Origin: an uncultured Chloroflexota bacterium
Lineage (GTDB): Bacteria > Chloroflexota > Anaerolineae > Promineifilales > Promineifilaceae
Direction of reading: 5' to 3'
Length of the DNA: 36,639 nt
Assembly: GCA_900696625.1 (NCBI GenBank)
Contig: CAADGU010000269.1
Span: 1 to 36,639, forward strand
Below are positions 1-8,682 of the stretch, piece after piece. How positions within the stretch are numbered: position 1 is the first letter of the stretch; each line of letters starts with the position of its first letter. A program made the position numbers and the translations under genes. The notes beneath the pieces were generated by a model. That model was not told the origin of the DNA and made no database searches. It was given only the letters and a program-made list of their open reading frames with translations.

Positions 1-3000
1 GCCACTTCCGGCAGCACAAACACGGCCGTACTCCGCCCCGGTACCGCAAACGTGCCCGTGGTCGCATCATAGGCCATTTCGGTGTAACGGCCGTCGCTGC
101 TGGCCGCCAACACCGGGTGCAATACCATCTCCATGCCCACCAGATCAGCGATGGCGAACGTTTGCGCCTGGTCATTGGCGTTAAACAACACCACAATCTG
201 GTCAAACTGCGGGTCTAAATCCGCGCCCACCTGGTCTGACAGGCTCATCACAATCAGCCCCGGAATTTGTTCCGGCCCGGTGTTGAGGAACTGCAAACGG
301 GCCATGATTTCCTCGGCCGTTTGCAGCCGGAACAGCGGAGAACTGCGGCGCAGTTGCAGCATCGTTTGGAAGTGGTCAGCCGTTTGCCGGATCAACTCAC
401 CATCCACCACCAGCGCCGGGTCGGCCAGCAGCGGCTGTTGCAGCGGCCAATTTTCCTGGTTCTTGCCGGCCACCGGCAGCCCGATACCCCAATTGTTCGT
501 CTCATAGGTAAAGTCCAGCCGGTTAAACCAGTCGCCAGAGTTATAACTATCGCGGTCAAAATCTTTGGAGCGCAGCAGGTCGCTGCCCGCGTGGAAGAAG
601 GGAATGCCCTGCCCCAGCATCACCAGACTCAGCCCCATTTGCTGCATCCGCACCCGCTCGTCGGCCGTCGCCGTCAGCGGCGCTTTGTACTGGATGGCGT
701 CAAACAACGTCTCGTTGTCATGCGCCGAGGCATAGTTGATGGTGTCTTGTGGATCGAGGGCGTACCCGGCAAACTGGCCGTTGTACAATACCTGCCGCCC
801 CGTCGTCAGGCTGCCATCCGCGCCGATGAAGCTGAAATCAGCCAGATTCCCGGCCAACCCCACACGGATATGATCGCTGAGTTCCAACAGGCGGGCCAAC
901 TGCTGCGCTTCGCTGCCCTGGTCTGTCTCGTTGGGGTCATAGTAGAGGCCGTTGATGAAACCTTGCTTCTGATAATCGCCAAAGGGATTGCCGCCGCGAA
1001 TGGCGTCACGGATGCGGTCGTTAAAGGTGCCAATGCCTGTGCCGCCCATATTAAACTGCGTGGCGTTGATGCCGCGCGCGTTGGCAGCCACTTCACCAAA
1101 GTCCCAACCTTCACCATAGAGGTACACGGCCGTGCCCTCTACCCCATCTTCCGCCAGCGTCAGCCCATCCAGCGCCGCCCGTACCGCCAGCATATCTTCC
1201 TTCATATGGTGCCCCATCAGGTCAAAACGGAAACCGTCCACCTTATACGCCTCTGCCCAGGTCAGCACCGAATCCACCATCAATTTTTGCATCATGGTAT
1301 GTTCGCTGGCAGTATTGGCGCAGCAGGTACTCCGTTCTACCTTGCCCGCCGCATTGAGCCGGTGGTAATAACCGGGCACAATGCGATCCAGCACCGAGAA
1401 GTCGCTCTGACCGGCGGCATTGGTGTGGTTGTAAACCACGTCCATCACCAGCCGCAGCCCGCTCTGGTTGAGCGCCTGCACCATCTGGCGATACTCCAAA
1501 ATGCGCTGCGCCCCGTCCGGGTTGGTGGCATAGCTGCCCTCCGGCACGGTGTAATGGAAGGGGTCATAGCCCCAGTTAAAAGCATCCGTTTCTGCTGCTG
1601 CCTCCACTAATGCCTGCTGTTCCGCCGAATCGGGCGGGAAACCGGCCAATTCTGAAAATGCCGGGCTTTCCCAGGTTGTTTTGTCCTCATTGATGGTGGC
1701 AATGTCAAAGGTGGGCAGCAGGTGCAGGTGCGTCAGCCCGGCTTCGGCCAGACGGCGCAAATGGGCCATGCCGGCGGAATCGGCCACCGTAAAGGCCAGA
1801 TATGTGCCCTTTAATTCGTCAGGAACACGGGCGTCATTGACGCTGAAATCACGCATATGCAGTTCATAAATCACGATGTCTTCCGGCGCGTCCAGCGGGG
1901 GTTTGGTCAGGGTGTCCCAGCCATCTGGCATCAGCGCCGGATCGTTCAGGTCTACCATCTGGCTGCGGCGCGAATTTTGCGCCAGGCTGAAGCTGTAGGG
2001 GTCAGTGACCAGATTGGACTGCACACTGCTTTCGGAGGGCACGTAAACTTGCACTTCATACAGGTAAAACTTGTTCTGCCACTCCGGCTGCCCGGTGATT
2101 GACCAGACGCCGGTATTGGGGTCTACGCGCATGGGCGAGACCTGGGCGCGGGTGTCGGGGTTGCTGTCGTCAAAGAGGTGCAGCCGCACCAGGCGGGCGG
2201 TGGGCGCCCAGACGCGCAGGGTGGGCGTGTTCCCTTCCCAGGTGACGCCCAATGGCCCGTCGTAGGCATACAGGTCATCCAACACGCCGGGGATTTGCAG
2301 GCCGGTGGCGTCCAGCATCTGGCCGTCGGCATCCTGGGCAGACACGGCCGTTTGCCCCTTCAAGGCAATGCGCACAAACCCCAAATCATCCGCCGCCATT
2401 TGCAAGGCTACGGCATTGCGCAAATGGGGGAATTGGGCCGCCACATCATCCGGGATACCATCGGGCAAAACGGTGAGGGGTACGGCCGTGCCACCGCTCA
2501 TACCCGTTGGCGTCAGGGAAAAGGCGTTGCCTGCCGGGTCGTAATGGAAAAAGTATTGGTTGCCAGGCGTGGCGTCCACGTCCCACAAAATCAGGTCTTC
2601 ACGCACCCAATGCGCCCGCTGCTCGGCCAGATTACCCTTAGGGCCGGCGCCTGCACCTACGCCAATCGTCAGCAGTTTACTGCCGCTGTTCCAGATAAAG
2701 GTGACAAGCGTGCCATCTTCGGGCACGGCAAAGCCGATATTGGCGCCACCTGGCGCACCGCCTTCGCCGTAGTTTTCATCCCAACTCTGGTTTACAGCCA
2801 CTTTGGCTTCGTAACTGCCGGCGGGGATGCTAACGGTCTGGAAAGTGTAGGTGCCATCACCATCCGGGTCTTGCAGCCAGGAGCGCAAACAGTCGGGCTG
2901 CCAATCATCGGGGCAGCCAATTTCACTCTGGAAGTCACCGGGCACATTGGCAATGAGGTTGTTCACGCTGTCCACTACCCAGCCGGTATTGTGGTCGAAG

Positions 3001-4067
3001 TAGTAGGTCACGGCCGTGTCCTCCGCCAGCACCAACGGGATATTCGCGCCACCTGGTTCGGCATTGAGGCCAAAGTTGACATCCCAACCGCCATTGAGCG
3101 CCGCTTTGTATTCGTAGCTACCGGCGGGGATGGTGAACACGGCCGTCCACACCTGATCCTCCTCGTCAAAGACCAGCGCCGTATTCTCACAATCCGGCTG
3201 CCAGTCACCGGGACAGCCCAAGACGCTTTGAATGGTGCCGGGGATCACCACCAGGTCAGGGAACGGCGCCGCCGGGGGCGGCAAACTACCACCTGTGCCC
3301 CCCACCTGATCCAGCGAGGTGATCAAGCCTGCCGGAATTTCATCCGTCGTCTCAATAGTGATTACATTGGTAGCCGGATCAAATGTGAAGATGACGGCCT
3401 GCCCTTCGCCAACGGTAAAAGGGATGTTGGCCCCATCCGCCACGCCATCCGCGCCATAACTCTCATCCCAACTCTGACCGACGGCCACTTTTGCTTCATA
3501 CTCCCCTGCTGGAATCAACGCCGTGATGAAGGTGTAAAGGCCATCCCCATTCGGGTCTTGCAGCAGCGAGCGCAGGCAGTCTGGCTGCCAATCCTCAGGG
3601 CAGCCAATTTCGTCCTGGAAGCTGCCGGGCACATTAGCGATGAGGCTGTTGATGCTATCAGACACCCAGCGCGTTTTATGGTCATACCAAAACGTCACCG
3701 GCCCGTCCGCCGCCAATTTGAGCGGGATGTTGGGACCATAGTATTCGGCATTGAGGCCATAGTTATCATCCCAACTACCATTCAAAGCGGCTTTGTACTC
3801 ATAATCGCCGGCCGTCAGGTTAAAAGTCGCCAACCATAAATCATCTTTGGCGCTGTAGGTAAGCTGGCTGTCGGCGCAGGTGGTATTCCACGAGCCGGAG
3901 CAACCCAACTGCGGCTGGACTGTGCCGGCGATGGTCACACTTTTCGGTGGCGGAAGGGAGGCCGGGTCATCAGACTGCGCGTGAATGCCAGTGGTCACTG
4001 CCAGCAGCAGACCCACACACAGAAAACACAATGTAAAAAGGGGATGAGCATAAGAGCGGTTCATCAT
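1..4067 (-). CDS. Secreted type I pullulanase (GH13) with four X25 modules, 3' end beyond window
   Basis: Extracellular debranching enzyme hydrolysing alpha-1,6 bonds of pullulan or starch. The frame is open from 4067 to the window edge (about 1355 codons), so the C-terminus is missing. Order: signal peptide (residues 1-31, ending near IHAQ); four X25-type modules in two pairs (about 40-430), each with a GCP-DWQPDC or GCSGSW segment and a SWD-N/S-YG segment; pullulanase N2/CBM48 region; GH13 barrel. Visible catalytic blocks: FNWGYDP (about 1560-1585), MDVVYNH (region I), DGFRFDL (region II, nucleophile Asp, about 1219-1239), YGEGWDFGE (region III, acid/base Glu) and YASAHDNE (region IV). Start: ATG preceded by GAGGAG at 9 nt; a second ATG follows directly. 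No neighbouring sugar transporter is visible. The family call is firm. Confidence 0.93.
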   Translation of the reverse strand, partial: MMNRSYAHPLFTLCFLCVGLLLAVTTGIHAQSDDPASLPPPKSVTIAGTVQPQLGCSGSWNTTCADSQLTYSAKDDLWLATFNLTAGDYEYKAALNGSWDDNYGLNAEYYGPNIPLKLAADGPVTFWYDHKTRWVSDSINSLIANVPGSFQDEIGCPEDWQPDCLRSLLQDPNGDGLYTFITALIPAGEYEAKVAVGQSWDESYGADGVADGANIPFTVGEGQAVIFTFDPATNVITIETTDEIPAGLITSLDQVGGTGGSLPPPAAPFPDLVVIPGTIQSVLGCPGDWQPDCENTALVFDEEDQVWTAVFTIPAGSYEYKAALNGGWDVNFGLNAEPGGANIPLVLAEDTAVTYYFDHNTGWVVDSVNNLIANVPGDFQSEIGCPDDWQPDCLRSWLQDPDGDGTYTFQTVSIPAGSYEAKVAVNQSWDENYGEGGAPGGANIGFAVPEDGTLVTFIWNSGSKLLTIGVGAGAGPKGNLAEQRAHWVREDLILWDVDATPGNQYFFHYDPAGNAFSLTPTGMSGGTAVPLTVLPDGIPDDVAAQFPHLRNAVALQMAADDLGFVRIALKGQTAVSAQDADGQMLDATGLQIPGVLDDLYAYDGPLGVTWEGNTPTLRVWAPTARLVRLHLFDDSNPDTRAQVSPMRVDPNTGVWSITGQPEWQNKFYLYEVQVYVPSESSVQSNLVTDPYSFSLAQNSRRSQMVDLNDPALMPDGWDTLTKPPLDAPEDIVIYELHMRDFSVNDARVPDELKGTYLAFTVADSAGMAHLRRLAEAGLTHLHLLPTFDIATINEDKTTWESPAFSELAGFPPDSAEQQALVEAAAETDAFNWGYDPFHYTVPEGSYATNPDGAQRILEYRQMVQALNQSGLRLVMDVVYNHTNAAGQSDFSVLDRIVPGYYHRLNAAGKVERSTCCANTASEHTMMQKLMVDSVLTWAEAYKVDGFRFDLMGHHMKEDMLAVRAALDGLTLAEDGVEGTAVYLYGEGWDFGEVAANARGINATQFNMGGTGIGTFNDRIRDAIRGGNPFGDYQKQGFINGLYYDPNETDQGSEAQQLARLLELSDHIRVGLAGNLADFSFIGADGSLTTGRQVLYNGQFAGYALDPQDTINYASAHDNETLFDAIQYKAPLTATADERVRMQQMGLSLVMLGQGIPFFHAGSDLLRSKDFDRDSYNSGDWFNRLDFTYETNNWGIGLPVAGKNQENWPLQQPLLADPALVVDGELIRQTADHFQTMLQLRRSSPLFRLQTAEEIMARLQFLNTGPEQIPGLIVMSLSDQVGADLDPQFDQIVVLFNANDQAQTFAIADLVGMEMVLHPVLAASSDGRYTEMAYDATTGTFAVPGRSTAVFVLPEV

Positions 4068-4154
4068 GGGCTTATTCTCCTCAAACACAGCACTCATTTT
4101 ACGTTAGTTTTACCCAGACGGCGAAGATTGTATTTGCAAATAAGCGCAGAATCT

Positions 4155-4183
4155 TTGCATCGGTACCGGGGATATGTTATTAT
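4155..4183 (+). promoter_or_regulatory. Promoter for rpsT
   Basis: TTGCAT (4155-4160), 17 nt, then TATTAT (4178-4183) with a TG one base upstream (extended -10). It lies in the divergent gap between the pullulanase and rpsT and points at rpsT. Predicted from sequence only. Confidence 0.55.
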
Positions 4184-4225
4184 CCCGCCGCTCTCACGCT
4201 TCCAGACTTCCCTGAAGCTGGATTT

Positions 4226-4255
4226 GTAGCCTCAAGAAGGCTACGTTAATTTTTT
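4226..4255 (+). terminator. Possible attenuator in the rpsT leader
   Basis: Stem GTAGCC/GGCTAC (4226-4231 with 4239-4244) with a 7-nt loop, then a T-run at 4250-4255, just before the rpsT Shine-Dalgarno GGAGG (4256-4260). It has the form of a weak intrinsic terminator inside the leader, so S20 synthesis may be attenuated here. The stem is short and the T-run starts 5 nt away, which keeps this tentative. Confidence 0.35.
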
Positions 4256-4268
4256 GGAGGTTAAGGAA

Positions 4269-4544
4269 TTGGCTAATACAGAATCTGCAAAGAAGCGGAT
4301 ACGGCAAACCAAAAAACGAACAGATAGCAACCGTCAATACCGGTCGTCAGCGCGCACCTACATCAAAAAAGCGCACCGTCTTATGGCGGAAGGCAAGTTT
4401 GATGAAGCGGAAGCAGCGGCTAACCAGGCTTACAAAACGCTGGACAAGGCAGCCCGCAAGAGCGTCTTACATCCACGTAATGCGGCCCGGCGCAAAGGTC
4501 GTTTGATGGCAGCCCTGGCTGCGGCACAACAGACACCAGGTTAA
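4269..4544 (+). CDS. rpsT: 30S ribosomal protein S20
   Basis: Primary 16S rRNA-binding protein of the small subunit. The 91-residue product begins ANTESAKKRIRQ and has the KRTDSNRQYRS and RKSVLHPRNAARRKGRL blocks typical of bacterial S20, with the usual Lys/Arg richness and length. The start is TTG at 4269: GGAGG at 4256-4260 lies 8 nt upstream. The upstream in-frame TTG at 4254 overlaps that site and is not used. The gene is a single unit with its own promoter and a following terminator. Confidence 0.95.
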   Translation: MANTESAKKRIRQTKKRTDSNRQYRSSARTYIKKAHRLMAEGKFDEAEAAANQAYKTLDKAARKSVLHPRNAARRKGRLMAALAAAQQTPG

Positions 4545-4590
4545 CGGCCGTATCACAGCGCGGTTAGAAACTAACCACAGTAAAGAATAA

Positions 4591-4618
4591 AAAACATCAC
4601 CGAATGGGTGGTGTTTTT
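4591..4618. terminator. Bidirectional intrinsic terminator between rpsT and a response regulator
   Basis: Arms AAAACATCACC and GGTGGTGTTTT (one G-T wobble) around a 5-nt loop, with T-runs leaving in both directions. It ends rpsT from the left and the convergent response regulator (stop at 4617-4619) from the right. A second small hairpin, GGTTAG-AAA-CTAACC, precedes it at 4562-4576. Confidence 0.8.
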
Positions 4619-5306
4619 ATTTTCCGTTGTGGGCAATAAATGAGGGGGGGCAGAAGATATATCCTTTGTTGCGGATTGTTCTTAAGATGACGGGATGGGC
4701 GGGATCGTCTTCAATCAGTTCCCGCATCCAGCGGATGTGTACATCCAGTGTCCGGGTATCGCCAATATAATCTGTATCCCAGACGTTTTGCATGAGTTGG
4801 CGGCGGCTGATCACTTCATTGGGGTGGCGAATAAATTCTTCCAGCAAGAGGGTCAGCTTGGGGGTTAGCTGGTTTTCACCCTGACCGTTCACCTCAACGG
4901 AACGTTTGGTGCGGTAAAGGCAAATGGAGCCGTAACGGACAACTTCTTCCTTGACTTCATCTGCGGGCAACAGGGCACGAATACGGTTTAATAATTTGCG
5001 GGGGGTAAACGGCCGTTGCATAAACACATCCACCTCGGCCACATTGTCCATTGATTGCTGCTCGCCACGAATATGAATAATGGGAGTGGTTTCGGCGGCT
5101 CGCCGCAGCCGGTGGCACGTTCTGGCGCCATTGGTGCGCATGTAGGTGGCATCAAACACAATCAGGTGTATCGGTGATTGGGCAATGGTGGATAAAGCCG
5201 AAGCGCCAGTGTGAACGACTTGCGCCTGATACCCGGCTTTTTCCAGAGCGGGTGCAAAAGAGTGTTCACCCGCCTTTCCCTCCACTATCAGGATTGACGC
5301 CGCCAT
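4617..5306 (-). CDS. OmpR/PhoB-type winged-helix regulator with degenerate receiver
   Basis: DNA-binding response regulator of 229 residues: receiver-like domain (about 4-110) and C-terminal winged helix (about 125-222, with LTPKLTLLLEEF, RTLDVHIRWMRE and RTIRNKGYIF). The receiver is degenerate: the acidic pair is reduced to Glu9, the phosphoacceptor position keeps Asp52 (VFDATYM), and the invariant Lys-Pro is Arg98-Pro (FMQRPF). Phosphorylation-independent or altered signalling is therefore likely (inference). Start: GAGGG 7 nt before ATG. No partner kinase is adjacent. The Arg98 codon lies inside an ACGGCCGT word at 5009-5016. Confidence 0.85.
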   Translation of the reverse strand: MAASILIVEGKAGEHSFAPALEKAGYQAQVVHTGASALSTIAQSPIHLIVFDATYMRTNGARTCHRLRRAAETTPIIHIRGEQQSMDNVAEVDVFMQRPFTPRKLLNRIRALLPADEVKEEVVRYGSICLYRTKRSVEVNGQGENQLTPKLTLLLEEFIRHPNEVISRRQLMQNVWDTDYIGDTRTLDVHIRWMRELIEDDPAHPVILRTIRNKGYIFCPPSFIAHNGK

Positions 5307-5428
5307 AAAATTCCCTCTCTATGCCAGATTTAATCAGGGTAGTCTTGACATTATAGAGGCAATCATGGTCTATGCAAGGTCAAAAAGGTCATGTTTCAGT
5401 GGCTCTTTGTGACCACAGAGTGGAATTT

Positions 5429-5459
5429 GAGCCGGAACTGATTTTTTGCTCCGGCTCAC
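5429..5459. repeat. Hairpin downstream of a CheY-like gene
   Basis: GAGCCGGA and TCCGGCTC form an 8-bp perfect stem around a T-rich loop, directly downstream of the regulator ending at 5465. No T-run follows the stem on the minus strand, so it is not a standard terminator. Confidence 0.45.
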
Positions 5460-5464
5460 GTTGT

Positions 5465-5851
5465 TTAAGCCGTGATACGTGAAAAATGTTTCAGGCCATT
5501 AACCACTTGCACCAGTTCATCCGGGGAAAATGGCTTGGGCAAGGTGGCATCAGAAATTGAGCGTAAACCAGAAACGACGGGGTTGCTTTCCGGGCCGCTG
5601 GAAATGGCAATGATGGGTATTGTCTGGGTATCGCTGGCGGCGCGGAGATGTTGGGCTACCTCAAAGCCGTTCATATTCGGCATTTCCGCATCGAGCAGAA
5701 TCAAATCGGGTCTGGCTTCTCTGGCGAGCGCCATCCCTTCCACCCCATCCATGGCTTGCAGCACTTTAACATGTTGAAAGGTGTAGGTTAGAAAATCTGA
5801 AATGACCATGCGCACGGCCGTGTTATCGTCAATGATCAAAACAACTTGCAT
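5465..5851 (-). CDS. Single-domain CheY-like response regulator
   Basis: Receiver-only protein of 128 residues starting MQVVLIIDDN. The Asp-Asp pair, phosphoacceptor in LILLDAEMP, AISS and the LPKPF lysine are all present, so it should be phosphorylatable. The start at 5851 follows AAGGAG at 9 nt; longer in-frame starts upstream lack support. No output domain is present, so it must act by protein contact. It is the upstream gene to the winged-helix regulator at 4617-5306 on the same strand, with a hairpin between them and a 158-nt gap. The kinase partner is unknown. Confidence 0.88.
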   Translation of the reverse strand: MQVVLIIDDNTAVRMVISDFLTYTFQHVKVLQAMDGVEGMALAREARPDLILLDAEMPNMNGFEVAQHLRAASDTQTIPIIAISSGPESNPVVSGLRSISDATLPKPFSPDELVQVVNGLKHFSRITA

Positions 5852-6105
5852 GTCTTGGGACTCCTTCATCACATTTCGCTTGAGGGCAACGGCGGCTAAA
5901 ACCGCTCCGCGAACTTCCTCTGCCCAATTTGTCTTCCACAAATTTAACTCGCCCAGGGGATAGGAAAGTTATACCCTTAATTAAAGCCCGAAAGACGGCC
6001 GTTGCCTGTCAGAAATTCGGCAAGGTTCACGACAAGATTCATACAAGGTGTGTGTTTAATGAGAACGGGGAAAAAGTAAATTATTTCACAATTGTGGCTC
6101 TTAAG

Positions 6106-6163
6106 AAGTGCTGCGTGATGCGTGACTGGAGAGACATCACGGGTCACGCATCACCCATCACTT
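6106..6163. repeat. Word-palindrome hairpin A (GTGATGC type) overlapping the rdgB stop
   Basis: Perfect 12-bp arms GTGATGCGTGAC (6115-6126) and its complement (6143-6154), extendable to 21 bp with two mismatches. The words GTGATGC and CGTGAC repeat at 7-nt spacing. The right arm holds the rdgB stop codon (6151-6153) and encodes its last residues. The same 12-bp stem recurs at 28687-28726. Confidence 0.75.
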
Positions 6164-6765
6164 AAAATTCGACGCAACAGCGGTTCTAACTGCCGCATGG
6201 CCCGCCCCCGATGGCTGATCTGGTGCTTTTCTGCAGAACTAAGTTGGGCCATTGTTTTACCCAATTCTGGCAAGAAGAATACAGGGTCATATCCAAAACC
6301 GCCACTGCCCGCCGGAGATTGGGCAATGAGACCTTCACATACACCTTCGGCTTCGGCCAGGATACGGCCGTGTCCATCCGCCACTACAATCACACAACGA
6401 AACCGGGCGGTGCGGGCCGGCGCGGGCACATCCAACAACTGCTGCAACACCAATTGATACCGCTGCGCATGGCTCAGTGCGGCCCCCCCATACCGCGCCG
6501 AAAAAACGCCCGGCGCACCGCCCAATGCATCTATCTCCAATCCCGAATCATCGGCCAGCGTCAACAAACCAACAGCCTGTGCGTAAGCAACAGCCTTCAT
6601 TACCGCATTTTCTCGAAAAGTTTCACCCGTTTCCGGCACATCCTCCGTCACCCCCACATCATCCAACCCCAACCAGGCAATGTCCATATCCTGCATCATC
6701 TCCGCAAATTCCTTTACCTTCCCTTTGTTGTGGGTTGCTACCACCAATTTCTGAGTTTGAGACAT
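6151..6765 (-). CDS. rdgB: XTP/dITP diphosphatase (RdgB/HAM1 family)
   Basis: Hydrolyses dITP and XTP to monophosphates, keeping deaminated purines out of DNA. At 204 residues it has the family length. Visible motifs: ATHNKGKVKEF near the N-terminus (substrate pocket), ADDSGLEIDALGGAPG with the catalytic Asp pair, GFGYDPVFF and SHRGRAM. Start ATG follows AGAGG at 9 nt. It diverges from the YceD gene across a short promoter region. Its final residues (SDG and stop) are encoded by one arm of hairpin A, so the native C-terminus was probably altered by that element. Confidence 0.93.
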   Translation of the reverse strand: MSQTQKLVVATHNKGKVKEFAEMMQDMDIAWLGLDDVGVTEDVPETGETFRENAVMKAVAYAQAVGLLTLADDSGLEIDALGGAPGVFSARYGGAALSHAQRYQLVLQQLLDVPAPARTARFRCVIVVADGHGRILAEAEGVCEGLIAQSPAGSGGFGYDPVFFLPELGKTMAQLSSAEKHQISHRGRAMRQLEPLLRRILSDG

Positions 6766-6812
6766 ATCTTATTTACCTCTTGATGAGCTTTTTTCTGAAA
6801 TCATCTCCCCTA

Positions 6813-6821
6813 TGTTATACT
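6813..6821 (+). promoter_or_regulatory. Extended -10 upstream of the YceD gene
   Basis: TGTTATACT with a -10-like TATACT at 6816-6821, 35 nt before the chosen YceD start; the -35 region is weak. It lies in the divergent gap with rdgB. Confidence 0.4.
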
Positions 6822-6856
6822 CGCCACTCAATTCTACCGTAATTGGAGGGACTATC

Positions 6857-7372
6857 ATGGAAAAGCAATTCCCTTCCCGGCTTCGCTTCAACCTGGGATT
6901 TTTGCTTGAAGCCTCACTGGGGACAAGCCGCACCATTGAACTGGCATATCCCACCATCCAGGTGGCGACTGATTTAACCCTCGCCCCACTCACCGGCGCT
7001 TTTGTAGTGACCCGTACCGGCGAGGGGATTTATGTGAGTGGTCTGCTCAAATCTCAACTAGACATCACCTGTGTGCGCTGCCTGGAAAATGGGCAAATTG
7101 AGGCGCTGCTGCAAATTGATGAGTTGTTTTATTATCCGCCAACCACCGCCCCCAAAGGCGAATTTATAGTTGGCGAGGATGGGTTTATAGACCTGGCCCC
7201 ACTGGTGCGCGAACTGGCTTTATTAGAAATTCCTATTCAGCCTATTTGCAAGCCGGATTGTCTGGGATTGTGCGTGGAATGTGGGCAAAATCTGAACGAA
7301 GGCCCTTGTGACTGCCAACGGGAAAGAATAGATCCGCGACTGGCGGCACTGCGGGAGCTTTTAGATGAGTGA
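6857..7372 (+). CDS. YceD/DUF177 family metal-binding protein
   Basis: 171-residue YceD (DUF177) protein, a family linked to 23S rRNA or ribosome assembly and often found beside rpmF. The central segment has DITCVRCLE, and the C-terminal part has the cysteine cluster CKPDC-LGLCVECGQ-CDC that suggests metal binding. Start ATG at 6857 follows GGAGGG at 7 nt; an upstream in-frame ATG at 6812 lies within the promoter. rpmF is absent here; the next gene is obg, also a ribosome assembly factor, only 50 nt away, which suggests one operon. A word hairpin fills that gap. Confidence 0.85.
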   Translation: MEKQFPSRLRFNLGFLLEASLGTSRTIELAYPTIQVATDLTLAPLTGAFVVTRTGEGIYVSGLLKSQLDITCVRCLENGQIEALLQIDELFYYPPTTAPKGEFIVGEDGFIDLAPLVRELALLEIPIQPICKPDCLGLCVECGQNLNEGPCDCQRERIDPRLAALRELLDE

Positions 7373-7374
7373 AT

Positions 7375-7411
7375 GGAGAATGGAGATTGAAGTAGTCAAT
7401 CTCCATTCTCT
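7375..7411. repeat. Word-palindrome hairpin B (ATGGAGA type)
   Basis: Arms AGAATGGAGATTGA (7377-7390) and its exact complement (7396-7409), 5-nt loop, extendable by two pairs. The left arm continues the 7-nt word ATGGAGA twice. It begins right after the YceD stop and ends 11 nt before the obg ATG. Confidence 0.7.
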
Positions 7412-7422
7412 GATACAAAATT

Positions 7423-8682
7423 ATGTTTTACGATGAGGCAAAAATTTACGTGCGCAGTGGCAACGGCGGCGATGGCATGATTGGCTTCCGCCGCGAGGCG
7501 CATGTGCCATTGGGCGGCCCTGATGGCGGTGATGGCGGGCAGGGTGGCGATATTGTGTTTGTAGGCAACCGGCACATGAGTACACTGGCTGCCTTCCACA
7601 AGAAGGTACATTATCGCGCCGGGCACGGCGTTCACGGCAACACCAAAAATCGGCATGGTAAAAATGGTGAAACGCTGCGGATTGAGGCGCCCGTAGGCAC
7701 CTTGATTCGTCATGCCGAAACGGGTGAACTGCTGGCAGATATTGTCCAGGATGGGCAAGAAGTCTTGATCCTCAAAGGGGGACGCAGGGGGCGTGGCAAT
7801 GCTCGTTTTGTTTCTAGCGTCAACCGGGCGCCCCGGCTGGCCGAACGTGGCGAACCGGGGCAAGAGTTGTGGTTAACGCTGGAATTGAAGCTAATTGCCG
7901 ATGTGGGCATTGTGGGTAAACCAAACGCGGGCAAATCCACACTGCTCACGGCCGTGAGCGAAGCCCGCCCCAAAATTGCCGATTATCCCTTTACCACCTT
8001 GCAGCCACAACTGGGAGTGGTGACATTGGATGATTTTGAGACGATGGTGCTGGCCGATATTCCCGGCCTGATTGAAGGCGCGGCCGAGGGCGTTGGGCTG
8101 GGACATGATTTTTTACGGCACATTGAACGCACCAGAGTGCTGATCCATTTACTAGACGGCAGCGCCAAAGAGCCGCTGGAAGATTGGATCGCCATTAACC
8201 AGGAATTGGCTTTCTACAACGTGGCATTGGAAGAACGACCACAGTTGGTGGTGCTAAACAAGATGGATTTACCGGATGCCATTGCCTGGGAACCAATTTT
8301 GCGCGAGGAAATTGAGAAGGCGGGTTATCCGTTTTGCAGCATCTCGGCCGTCACCGGGCAGGGGGTGCGGCAGATGTTGTACCGGGTGAAAAAGATGTTG
8401 GATGAAGTACCACTGCCGGAACCGGCTGTGCCGGCCGAAATCGTCATTGCCGTAGACGAGGAAGAGCCGTTCACCATTGAGCGGGAAGGGGACGGCTGGC
8501 GGGTGCGTGGTCGCCAGATTGAGCGTATAGCCTCCATGACTTACTTTGAATTCGATACCACTTTACTGCACTTCCAGAGCGTTTTAGAGCGAATGGGCAT
8601 TTCGGCAGCACTGACAGCAGCGGGGGTGCAGGTAGGGGACACAGTGTACATTGGCGACGAGGTATTGGAGTGGGGTGAGTAA
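7423..8682 (+). CDS. obg: GTPase Obg/CgtA
   Basis: Essential GTPase of 50S subunit assembly and stress signalling. 419 residues in three parts: glycine-rich Obg fold (1-158, with GGDGMIGFRREAHVPLGGP), G domain (about 159-330, with GKPNAGKST, DIPGLIEGA, NKMD and ISAVTG), and an OCT domain at the C-terminus (about 345-419, with RGRQIERIASMTYF). The length suits members with an OCT domain. Start ATG at 7423 has no Shine-Dalgarno because hairpin B occupies the upstream region. It is cotranscribed with the YceD gene and probably nadD. Confidence 0.96.
   Translation: MFYDEAKIYVRSGNGGDGMIGFRREAHVPLGGPDGGDGGQGGDIVFVGNRHMSTLAAFHKKVHYRAGHGVHGNTKNRHGKNGETLRIEAPVGTLIRHAETGELLADIVQDGQEVLILKGGRRGRGNARFVSSVNRAPRLAERGEPGQELWLTLELKLIADVGIVGKPNAGKSTLLTAVSEARPKIADYPFTTLQPQLGVVTLDDFETMVLADIPGLIEGAAEGVGLGHDFLRHIERTRVLIHLLDGSAKEPLEDWIAINQELAFYNVALEERPQLVVLNKMDLPDAIAWEPILREEIEKAGYPFCSISAVTGQGVRQMLYRVKKMLDEVPLPEPAVPAEIVIAVDEEEPFTIEREGDGWRVRGRQIERIASMTYFEFDTTLLHFQSVLERMGISAALTAAGVQVGDTVYIGDEVLEWGE

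Noticed and set aside
267-3839. Long plus-strand reading frames opposite the pullulanase (447 and 553 residues)
   Set aside because: They are antisense to a gene with clear GH13 motifs in the minus frame; composition is Arg/His/Gln-rich shadow sequence.
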